Shown here: positions 14,229-23,470 of the stretch, in pieces
Numbering within the stretch: position 1 is the first letter of the stretch
Layout of the letters: each line of letters begins with the position of its first letter
Assembly: GCA_038225015.1 (NCBI GenBank)
Contig: JBBRFB010000025.1
Location: forward strand, 1 to 30,605
Direction of reading: 5' to 3'
DNA: 30,605 nt
Source: Schlegelella_A sp038225015
GTDB lineage: Bacteria; Pseudomonadota; Gammaproteobacteria; Burkholderiales; Burkholderiaceae_C
Notes under the pieces: generated by a model
What the model was told of the DNA's origin: nothing
Databases searched by the model: none
The model's input: only the letters and a program-made list of their open reading frames with translations
Program-made: the position numbers and the translations under genes

Positions 14229-15046
14229 GGCGCCTCGGCGATCGTCTGCACGCGAACCTCGCCGCTGACGACGCTCACCAGCCCGTGCGCGGTCCGAAGG
14301 AGCAGCTCGCCGGTGGCTGCCACGCCGTCGACGACCCCTTCATCGCTGCCGGCGCGAACGACCCGGCCACGCAGGACGTCGCGCTCGGCGAATCGCCCGG
14401 CGAACGCCGCCCAGCCGTGACGATCGAAGCGCACCAGCGCCGCCACCAGAGCCGGCGCCAGCCCGACGAGGAGCGACAGCGGCGTCGCAGCGGCGTCGAT
14501 CTCGCGCAGGCAGGCAAAGCCGCTCGCCGCGTCGGCCACCGCCTGCGGCAGCACGTTCAGGCCGACGCCGATGACGATGGCGCGGTCGCGGTGGGGGCCG
14601 GAAACGCTTTCTATGAGGATGCCGCCGACCTTGCGGCCGCCCTGGCCGGGCACCCCGGGTTCGTCGAGCAGCCAGAGGTCGTTCGGCCACTTGAGGCCGA
14701 GCCGCACCGGACGGCCCGGCGAGGGCGGATCGAGCGCATCGGCGAGCGCTGCGCCGATCGCCAGCGACAGGCCGACCGGCTCGGCCATGAGCGGCCGGCA
14801 GAGCGAGAACGTCAGCGCCGTGCCCGGCGCGGCGTGCCAGCGTCGGCCGTGGCGGCCGCGGCCCGCCGTCTGCGAGGCGGCGATTCGCAGGGTCGTCTCG
14901 GGCAGCGGCTGCGACTTGCGGATCCGCTCGACGAGATCGGTGTTGGTCGAGGGCGTCTCGTCGACCCATTCGACCGCCACCGCCACCCCCACCGCGGCGA
15001 GCGATCGCCGGATCGCGTCGATCTCGCTGCCGGGTTCGCGCGCCAC
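14222..15046 (-). CDS. birA: Biotin--[acetyl-CoA-carboxylase] ligase, monofunctional
   Basis: This enzyme activates biotin as biotinyl-AMP and attaches it to the carrier lysine of acetyl-CoA carboxylase and other biotin enzymes. The 274 residues cover only the catalytic domain and the SH3-like C-terminal domain; the DNA-binding helix-turn-helix of E. coli BirA is missing, so it should not be a repressor. Key motifs are TPSTNTDL, the biotinyl-AMP loop GRGRHGRRW (about residues 62-70), LKWPNDLW, and GRKVGGILIE with the active-site lysine. The start is a GTG at 15046; no ATG is available in the right place and no clear ribosome site is seen. It lies 46 nt downstream of the SET gene and overlaps the SPOR-like gene. 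Confidence 0.93.
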   Translation of the reverse strand: MAREPGSEIDAIRRSLAAVGVAVAVEWVDETPSTNTDLVERIRKSQPLPETTLRIAASQTAGRGRHGRRWHAAPGTALTFSLCRPLMAEPVGLSLAIGAALADALDPPSPGRPVRLGLKWPNDLWLLDEPGVPGQGGRKVGGILIESVSGPHRDRAIVIGVGLNVLPQAVADAASGFACLREIDAAATPLSLLVGLAPALVAALVRFDRHGWAAFAGRFAERDVLRGRVVRAGSDEGVVDGVAATGELLLRTAHGLVSVVSGEVRVQTIAEAPC

Positions 15047-15092
15047 GGTCAGCCGATGCGCAGCGGGCAGGAGCGGCGCGTCCGGCGCAAGG

Positions 15093-15629
15093 TCATCGCT
15101 TGGGCGCCAGCATCGTGCCGCGGCACTCCGGCGTGCCGCATCGGCAGGCGAATTCGGCCTTCACCTTCTTGGTGTGCCTGCCTTCGAGGATGAGGCCGTA
15201 GTCGTAGCTCAGCTCCTCGCCCGGCGCGATGTCGCGCAGCGCCCGGATGAAGACGCGGCCCGCCTCGTCGTCCTCGTCGGCTTCGCAGTTCGGGCCGCAG
15301 GCGTGGTTGATCCACTTCGCCGAACCGCCGCCGTCGTTGCCGTCGATGACGCGCTTGTCGTCGATGTGGAAGAAGAAGGTGTGGTTCGGTTCGTCGGCGT
15401 CGTGCGGGGCGCGGCGCTTCGCTTCCTTCCACGTGATGATCCGGCCGGTGTACTCGACGACCATGTCGCCAGTGGCGATCGGACGGAGCGCGAACACGCC
15501 CTTGCCGTGGATGCCCGAGCGGCGAACCTGGATGCGCGGGCCTTTCCCTGGCGCGGTCGCGCTCTTTGTTCGAGGGTTGCTTTTGGGCACGGGTTGCGCA
15601 GTCGCTTTCTTTGGGTACATTGAATTCAT
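15093..15629 (-). CDS. SET-domain protein-lysine methyltransferase
   Basis: This is a 178-residue protein with a SET domain, which transfers methyl groups from S-adenosylmethionine to lysine side chains. After a Lys/Pro-rich tail (residues 7-32), the domain begins at GIHGKGVFAL. The AdoMet and catalytic core is complete: NHACGPNC at 108-115 and ELSYDYG with Y142 and Y144. A post-SET zinc motif CRCGTPECRG supplies C162, C164 and C169, which with C111 or C115 would bind zinc. The target in bacteria is unknown. ATG 15629 (MNSMYPKK) and ATG 15620 are both possible; neither has a ribosome site. A 27-nt alternating purine-pyrimidine tract directly precedes the gene. It is divergent from topB. Confidence 0.9.
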   Translation of the reverse strand: MNSMYPKKATAQPVPKSNPRTKSATAPGKGPRIQVRRSGIHGKGVFALRPIATGDMVVEYTGRIITWKEAKRRAPHDADEPNHTFFFHIDDKRVIDGNDGGGSAKWINHACGPNCEADEDDEAGRVFIRALRDIAPGEELSYDYGLILEGRHTKKVKAEFACRCGTPECRGTMLAPKR

Positions 15630-15631
15630 GG

Positions 15632-15658
15632 GTGCGCGCGCGTGTGTGCGTGCGCGCG
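15632..15658. repeat. 27-nt alternating purine-pyrimidine tract (Z-DNA-prone)
   Basis: Every base from 15632 to 15658 alternates purine and pyrimidine (GTGCGC and GTGTGT runs). Such GC/GT tracts can flip to left-handed Z-DNA under negative supercoiling. It lies three nt before the SET gene ATG, within the 94-nt divergent region shared with the topoisomerase gene. Confidence 0.85.
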
Positions 15659-15723
15659 AGAGCCCGCCATTGTATGGATGACATGATTGCCGGCCCCCCG
15701 GGCTGGCGAAACCATCGAGACGA

Positions 15724-18456
<2,733 letters not shown>

Positions 18457-18663
18457 CGCGCGTCTCAGCGCGGCGGGTCGAGAGCGGGCCATTCGCTTCG
18501 GCGACCGGCTTGCCGGCCATGCGCGCCGCCGCCGCGCGGGCGAAGCCCGTGTGTGGATGCGCCCTGCGGCGGAGGGGCAAACGCTGTGCCCGCGACGCGG
18601 TGCCGTCCGACGTGGCGGCGGCGACTGCCGGCGCAGACTGGCCGAAATCATGGGGAGAAAGTC

Positions 18664-19221
18664 GTGAACCGTTCGTCCACCGTCGTCGTGCGCGCCTTGC
18701 TGGCGGCCTCGCTGTGCGTCATGGGCCAGGTCGCCGTGCAGGCGCAACCCCGCCTGAAGTCGCCCCCGCGCCTGGCGCCGAACCCGGCCCAGTCGTCGCA
18801 CATTCCGGCCGGCGTCGACACCGGCACGCCGGCAACGACCGACGCCGTGCCTCTCGGCACGCCGGTGCCGCCGGCCGCTGGCGTCGCTCGCGGCGACCTG
18901 CGTCTGCGTTCGGCGGCCGCCCGTGCTGCGGCCCGGCCGAAGCCGGCCGCGTCGGCGGCATCGGCCGCGGTCGTCGCCGACAGCGTTGTCGTCGGCGACT
19001 GCGTGGCCGACGCGCCGGCGTTCAACCGCTCGATGGCCGAATGCACGGCGATGACGGATCGCGCCAAGCGGTCGGAGTGCGCGTCGCGACTGATGGAGGC
19101 GCGCCGCGCAGCGGGTGGCGGCAAACCCGTGGCGTTGCCGGGCACGGGCTTTGTCGGCAGCTCGGCCGGGCCCTCGACCGCAGCGACCCTCGGCGGCCGC
19201 CGCGCCGGCTGCGGCGGCTGA
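18664..19221 (+). CDS. Secreted Ala/Pro-rich protein of unknown function
   Basis: I do not recognise this 185-residue protein. The start is GTG 18664, chosen because GGGGAG lies six nt upstream and a clean signal peptide follows (MNRSSTVVVRALL, cleavage after VAVQAQ). The mature part is a low-complexity Ala/Pro/Arg region to about residue 100, then a more ordered segment with three cysteines (GDCVADAP, AECTAMTD, SECASRL) and alternating charges, and a Gly-rich end finishing RRAGCGG. This looks like a small periplasmic or outer-membrane-associated protein. It lies 207 nt after topB and 42 nt before the CDF transporter gene, on the same strand, so co-transcription with the transporter is possible. 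A metal-related role would be speculation. Confidence 0.65.
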   Translation: MNRSSTVVVRALLAASLCVMGQVAVQAQPRLKSPPRLAPNPAQSSHIPAGVDTGTPATTDAVPLGTPVPPAAGVARGDLRLRSAAARAAARPKPAASAASAAVVADSVVVGDCVADAPAFNRSMAECTAMTDRAKRSECASRLMEARRAAGGGKPVALPGTGFVGSSAGPSTAATLGGRRAGCGG

Positions 19222-19263
19222 ACGAGGAGCGGATGCCGGCCGCTTTCGCCCGCTGACATCCGC

Positions 19264-20202
19264 GTGGCCGAGTCCCGCATCGCCGTCTACGGAGCGATCG
19301 CCGCCAACGTCACGATCGCCTGCCTGAAGTTCACCGCGGCGGCCTTCACCGGCAGCTCGGCGATGCTCTCGGAAGGCATCCATTCGACGGTCGACACCGG
19401 CAACGGCCTGCTCCTGCTCGTCGGCCTGCGCCTGGCCGAGAAGCCGCCCGACGAGAGGCACCCATTCGGCCACGGCCAGGAGCTTTACTTCTGGAGCCTG
19501 ATCGTCGCCGTGCTCATCTTCGGCGTCGGTGGCGGCGTCTCCGTCTACGAAGGCATCCTGCGCCTGCTCTCGCCAGAGCCGCTGGGCGAGCCGACGTGGA
19601 GCTACGCCGTCCTCGCCGCCGCCTTCGTCTTCGAAGGCGCCAGTCTCTTCGTCGCGGTGCGCCAGTTTCGGCGCTCGTCCGAAGGCCAGCCGTTCTGGGC
19701 CGCCCTGAAGAAGAGCAAGGATCCGGCGCTCTACACGGTGATTGCCGAAGACAGCGCGGCGCTCGCGGGCCTCGCCGCCGCGGCGCTGGGCATCGTCGGC
19801 AGCCAGGTCCTCGGCATGCCGTCGCTCGACGCCATCGCCTCCATCGTCATCGGCGGCCTGCTCTGCGCCGTCTCGAGCCTCCTCGTCTTCCAGGCAAGGA
19901 CGCTCCTGGTCGGCCAGGCGGTCGACGCGCCGACGGCGGCCGAGATCCGGCGCATCGCCGCCGCGGAAAGCGGCGTGCGCCGCAGCGCCTGGCCGCTGAC
20001 GATGTACTTCGGCCCGAACGAGGTGCTGCTTGCCCTCGACATCGAATTCGAGCCCGGCGTGCTCGCCGCCGACGCGACGAGCGCCGTCGCCCGCATCGAG
20101 ACGGCGGTTCGGCAACGCTTCCCGGAAATCAGCCGGATCTACATCGAGTCGCACCGCCTGAGCGCCGCCGAGTCCCAGCCGATGCCGCCGGCCCCGGCCT
20201 GA
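19264..20202 (+). CDS. Cation diffusion facilitator family transporter
   Basis: CDF proteins export divalent metals such as zinc, iron or manganese from the cytoplasm by proton exchange. The 312-residue protein has the expected six membrane helices (residues about 7-200) and a C-terminal metallochaperone-like domain (about 210-300). Helix 2 carries the metal site HSTVD (H40, D44) in LSEGIHSTVDTGN. Before helix 3 lies HPFGHGQE, typical of the family. In helix 5 the usual H/D-x3-D pair is replaced by AEDSAALAG (E162, D163), a pattern that recalls the SLC30A9/ZnT9-like branch. The start is GTG 19264, giving MAESRIAVYG; there is no clear ribosome site. The stop codon lies inside a hairpin shared with the BLUF gene. 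Confidence 0.88.
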   Translation: MAESRIAVYGAIAANVTIACLKFTAAAFTGSSAMLSEGIHSTVDTGNGLLLLVGLRLAEKPPDERHPFGHGQELYFWSLIVAVLIFGVGGGVSVYEGILRLLSPEPLGEPTWSYAVLAAAFVFEGASLFVAVRQFRRSSEGQPFWAALKKSKDPALYTVIAEDSAALAGLAAAALGIVGSQVLGMPSLDAIASIVIGGLLCAVSSLLVFQARTLLVGQAVDAPTAAEIRRIAAAESGVRRSAWPLTMYFGPNEVLLALDIEFEPGVLAADATSAVARIETAVRQRFPEISRIYIESHRLSAAESQPMPPAPA

Positions 20203-20232
20203 GGCCGGCGTCGGCGCGGCTCAGGCCGGGGC
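20191..20232. terminator. Symmetrical hairpin holding both convergent stop codons
   Basis: A perfect 13-bp inverted repeat (GCCCCGGCCTGAG, 20191-20203, and its complement 20220-20232) with a 16-nt loop spans the ends of the CDF and BLUF genes. The TGA of each gene is inside its arm. There is no T-run on either side, so it may end transcription inefficiently or act by blocking read-through from both directions. Confidence 0.6.
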
Positions 20233-20652
20233 GCCGATCGACGCCGTGGCGACGAGCTCGGTGAAGAGCGCCAGCGACGCCTTGCCCGACACCGAGAAGG
20301 GGTCGAGGACGGCCTTCTCGGAGTACTTGAGGAGGAGGGCGGGATTGAGCCGGCTCATGTTCACCTGGCCCATCGACCAGCTCGAGAAGTGGCGCTCGCC
20401 GATCTCCTCGTAGCTGAGCAGCACGACGTCGCGATGGCGGCGGTCCTGGGCGATCTTGTTGTAGATGGCGCTGACGGCGTTGCGGCCGCCCTCGAGCAGC
20501 TGCACGAAGATGCCGGCGTCGAGACAGAAGCAGAGCACGCCGGTGACGCCGAGCGCCGGGTTGTTCTCCTTCGAACTTTTCAAAATCGCGCTCAGCTCCT
20601 CGGCGCCGACCGCCTCGGCAGCGCGGCTCGCATACATCAGGCGGACCAGCAT
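20221..20652 (-). CDS. BLUF-domain blue-light photoreceptor
   Basis: BLUF domains bind FAD and change hydrogen bonding around it on blue-light absorption. The 143-residue protein is a single BLUF domain plus a C-terminal helical cap of about 40 residues, like the short PixD or BlrB types that signal through partner proteins. The key residues are present: Y7 (RLMYASR), N31 (NNPALGVTG), Q51 (FVQLLEGG), W92 and M94 (SWSMG). The ATG at 20652 is preceded by AAGGAG inside the last codons of folE. A longer frame from 20694 would run through folE and lacks family similarity. It is seven nt downstream of folE, so the pair is an operon; no output domain is fused to it. Confidence 0.92.
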   Translation of the reverse strand: MLVRLMYASRAAEAVGAEELSAILKSSKENNPALGVTGVLCFCLDAGIFVQLLEGGRNAVSAIYNKIAQDRRHRDVVLLSYEEIGERHFSSWSMGQVNMSRLNPALLLKYSEKAVLDPFSVSGKASLALFTELVATASIGAPA

Positions 20653-20659
20653 GGTGTCG

Positions 20660-21388
20660 TCACTCCTTGCGGGTGAGCAGCGAAAGGAATTCACGGCGCA
20701 GGCTCGAATCCTTCAGGAAGGCGCCGCGCATCACGCTGTTCGTCATCATGGCCTCGGCATCCTTGACGCCGCGCCAGTGCATGCAGAAGTGGTCGGCCTC
20801 CATGACGATGGCCAGACCGTCGGGCTTGACGCGCTCCTGCAGCTCGTCGGCGAGCATCGTCACCGCCTCTTCCTGGATCTGCGGCCGGCTCATGATCCAG
20901 TCGCACAGGCGCACGTACTTCGACAGCCCGATCAGGTTGGAGTGCTCGTTCGGCAGCAGGCCGATCCAGACCTTGCCGAGGATCGGGCAGAGGTGGTGCG
21001 AGCAGGCGCTGCGCACCGTGATCGGGCCGACGATCATCAGCTCGTTGAGGCGCGAGATGTTGGGGAACTCGGTGACCGCCGGCGCTTCGGCATAGCGGCC
21101 ACGGAACACCTCGGTGATGAACATCTTCGCCACCCGCCGCGCCGTGTCGCTGGTGTTGTGGTCGCTCTCGGTATCGATGACCAGCGCACGCAGGACGCCC
21201 TGCATCTTCTCCTCGACCTCGGCGCGCAGCTCGTCGAGCTCGCCCTCCTCGACGAAGTCGGCGATGTTGTCGTTGGCGTGGAAGCGGCAGCCGGCGCCGA
21301 CCAGCCGGTAGCGGATGCGATCGGACGCCGGCAGCCGGGCCAGGTCGGCGTCGCTGCGGAAGAGGGGGGTGGGTTTCTCGCCGGCCAT
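20660..21388 (-). CDS. folE: GTP cyclohydrolase I, divergent FolE
   Basis: FolE converts GTP to dihydroneopterin triphosphate, the first step of folate and pterin synthesis. The 242-residue protein has an N-terminal extension of about 40 residues not needed for catalysis. The zinc site reads SACSHHLCP (C129, H131, H132) where E. coli has CEHH, and the third ligand is C202 in DHFCMHWRG. LIGLSKYVR and RPQIQE match the family core. The Glu to Ser change next to the first ligand and the MHWRG in place of VKARG mark a divergent subgroup. The ATG at 21388 has no strong ribosome site. It heads an operon with the BLUF gene and is divergent from rsmB. Confidence 0.9.
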   Translation of the reverse strand: MAGEKPTPLFRSDADLARLPASDRIRYRLVGAGCRFHANDNIADFVEEGELDELRAEVEEKMQGVLRALVIDTESDHNTSDTARRVAKMFITEVFRGRYAEAPAVTEFPNISRLNELMIVGPITVRSACSHHLCPILGKVWIGLLPNEHSNLIGLSKYVRLCDWIMSRPQIQEEAVTMLADELQERVKPDGLAIVMEADHFCMHWRGVKDAEAMMTNSVMRGAFLKDSSLRREFLSLLTRKE

Positions 21389-21475
21389 GGGGGCTTCGCG
21401 TGCCTCGGGCCTGCGAGGGTACCGCGCTTTGGCCCGCGGCGAGAGGGTTCGAAGGTGCGGGCGCGTCGGCGCTCT

Positions 21476-21481
21476 TAGACT
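21476..21481 (+). promoter_or_regulatory. Candidate -10 hexamer for a leaderless rsmB transcript
   Basis: TAGACT ends six nt before the rsmB ATG. There is no Shine-Dalgarno sequence. A -35 box is not evident. This is the third gene in the window with a TANNNT hexamer five or six nt before a start that lacks a ribosome site. Confidence 0.3.
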
Positions 21482-21487
21482 GCCCCG

Positions 21488-22825
21488 ATGCCCGCCGCCG
21501 CCGCCGAACCTTCGCTTCCGCTCGCGGCGCTGCTCGGCCACATGGCCGATGCGATCGGCGCGGTTCGCGGCGGCGAATCGCTGACCGTCGCCCTGGCCCG
21601 TTGCCCGGCGCCGGCGCGGCCGGGCACGCAGGCGCTCGCCTTCCACGCGCTGCGCTGGCTCGGCTCCGCAGAGGCGATGCGCCGGCGGCTGGTGACGAAA
21701 GCGCCGCCGCCCCGGGTCGAGTCGCTGCTGCTGGGCGCGCTGGCGTTGCTCTGGCCTGCCGGCGCGCCCCCTTACGCGGATCACACCCTCGTCGATCAGG
21801 CCGTCGAGGCGGCGCGCCGCCGGGCGCCGCGCAGCGCCGCCTTCATCAACGCCGTGCTGCGGCGCTTCATCCGCGAGCGCGAGGCGCTGGTCGGCGCCGT
21901 CGCCGACGACCCGCTCGCCCGCTTCAACCACCCGACCTGGTGGCTCGAGAAGCTGCGCCACGACTGGCCCGATCACTGGCAGCAGATCGCCCTGGCCGAC
22001 AACCTGCATCCGCCGATGACCCTGCGCGTGAACGCCCGGCGCAGCACCGCGGCCGCCTATCTCGACCGGCTGGCCGGCGCCGGCATCGAGGCGACGCTCG
22101 CCGGCGGGCAGGCGATGACGCTTTCCCGGCCCCTGCCCGTGGCCGGGCTGCCCGGGTTCGCCGCCGGCGACGTCTCGGTCCAGGATGCGGCGGCGCAACG
22201 GGCGGCACCGCTCCTGGCCGCCCGGCTCGGCGCCGGGGCACGCGTGCTCGACGCCTGCGCGGCACCGGGCGGAAAGACGGCGCACCTGCTCGAGCTGGCC
22301 GACGTCGACCTGCTGGCGATCGACCGCGATCGGCAACGCCTGGCGCGGGTCGACGAGACGCTGGCGCGACTCGGCCTGGTGGCCGCGACACTCGCTGCCG
22401 ACGCCGGCGACCCGGCCGCGTGGTGGGATGGCCGCCCCTTCGACGCCGTCCTCCTCGATGCGCCCTGCAGCGCCTCGGGCATCGTCCGCCGCCACCCCGA
22501 CATCCGCTGGCTGCGCCGGGCCACCGACATCGCCGACCTGGCTGCCACCCAGGCCCGGCTGCTCGACGCCCTCTGGCCCCTGCTGGTGCCGGGCGGCGCC
22601 CTTCTCTACGTCACCTGCTCGGTGTTCAGGGCCGAGGGCGAGGGGCAGATCGACGCTTTTTTGCAACGGCACGCCGACGCGGCCGTCGCTCGCTCGCCGC
22701 CTTCGCCCGGCCACCTGCTGCCGCTGCCCGACAATGACGAGGCGCGCCCGGCGGCCGGCTCCAGCGGTGCGGCCGACGGCTTCTTTCTGTCGCTGATCGA
22801 GAAATCACGCCCCACGCCTCCATGA
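21488..22825 (+). CDS. rsmB: 16S rRNA (cytosine-967 C5)-methyltransferase
   Basis: RsmB methylates C967 of 16S rRNA using S-adenosylmethionine. The 445-residue protein has an N-terminal NusB-like RNA-binding domain (about 10-140, with HTLVDQAVEAAR and AAFINAVLRRF) and a Rossmann methyltransferase domain. The AdoMet loop is DACAAPGGKT (255-264), the motif IV cysteine is C327 (DAPCSASG), and the nucleophilic cysteine is C377 (YVTCSVF). RRHPDIRW is also characteristic. The ATG at 21488 lacks a ribosome site. The stop overlaps the next start by four nt (ATGA). Together with the DUF4390 gene, ntrY and ntrX it forms a block conserved in Burkholderiales, probably one transcript. Confidence 0.96.
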   Translation: MPAAAAEPSLPLAALLGHMADAIGAVRGGESLTVALARCPAPARPGTQALAFHALRWLGSAEAMRRRLVTKAPPPRVESLLLGALALLWPAGAPPYADHTLVDQAVEAARRRAPRSAAFINAVLRRFIREREALVGAVADDPLARFNHPTWWLEKLRHDWPDHWQQIALADNLHPPMTLRVNARRSTAAAYLDRLAGAGIEATLAGGQAMTLSRPLPVAGLPGFAAGDVSVQDAAAQRAAPLLAARLGAGARVLDACAAPGGKTAHLLELADVDLLAIDRDRQRLARVDETLARLGLVAATLAADAGDPAAWWDGRPFDAVLLDAPCSASGIVRRHPDIRWLRRATDIADLAATQARLLDALWPLLVPGGALLYVTCSVFRAEGEGQIDAFLQRHADAAVARSPPSPGHLLPLPDNDEARPAAGSSGAADGFFLSLIEKSRPTPP

Positions 22826-23421
22826 TCCGGCCGCCGCACCGTCTGTCGCGACGCAGCGTGCTCCGCGTGCTGGGGGTCGCCGCATGGCGTGGAGCGGCGC
22901 TGGCTACTGGCCTCGCCACGTTCGGTTTGCCGGCCTTGGCGCTGGAGCCGGTGCTCACTACCTTCGAGATCAGCCGCGACGAGGACGGCGTCTACCTCAG
23001 CTATTCGGTCGACTTCGACCTGGCCCGTTCGGTTGAAGACGCGCTGGTCAAGTCGGTGCCGCTCTTCTTCGTCGCCGAGGCCGAGATCTATCGCGACCGC
23101 TGGTACTGGCGCGACCGCCGGGTCGCCCATGCGACCCGAGTCTGGAAGATCGTCTACCAGCCGCTCACCTCGACCTACCGCGTCTCGGCGATCGGCGGCC
23201 TGAGCCAGAACTACGCGACCCGCGACGAAGCCATCGCCGCCATCAGCCGCAACTCGCGCTGGAAGATCGCCGAGCCGGGGCAGATCGAGGAGGGGTCGCG
23301 GCACTATGTCGACTTCAACTTCCGCCTCGACACCACGCTCCTGCCGCGGCCGATGCAGATCGGCGTGAGCGGCCAGCCCGACTGGACGCTGTCGGTGAAG
23401 CGGACGCAGCGCATCAATTGA
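22822..23421 (+). CDS. DUF4390 family exported protein
   Basis: This 199-residue protein of unknown function belongs to the DUF4390 family, which in betaproteobacteria is regularly found between rsmB and ntrY. The N-terminus has an unusual signal: SRRSVLRVLG, an imperfect twin-arginine motif, then a hydrophobic stretch ending ALA near residue 40. The mature part is mostly beta strands, with YLSYSVDFDL, a WYWRDRRVAH segment and YRVSAIGGLSQNY. Conserved position suggests a link to NtrY sensing or envelope function, but that is inference. It starts inside the rsmB stop codon (ATGA) and ends 49 nt before ntrY. Confidence 0.9.
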   Translation: MIRPPHRLSRRSVLRVLGVAAWRGAALATGLATFGLPALALEPVLTTFEISRDEDGVYLSYSVDFDLARSVEDALVKSVPLFFVAEAEIYRDRWYWRDRRVAHATRVWKIVYQPLTSTYRVSAIGGLSQNYATRDEAIAAISRNSRWKIAEPGQIEEGSRHYVDFNFRLDTTLLPRPMQIGVSGQPDWTLSVKRTQRIN

Positions 23422-23470
23422 ACGCCGCCGAAATCCTTTGCCGGCGCGGCGCCGCACCGGCGCCCCGGCC

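Noticed and set aside
18553..18663. Upstream extension of the secreted protein from an ATG at 18553
   Set aside because: The added 37 residues would bury the signal peptide, while GTG 18664 has a good ribosome site and a proper signal start.
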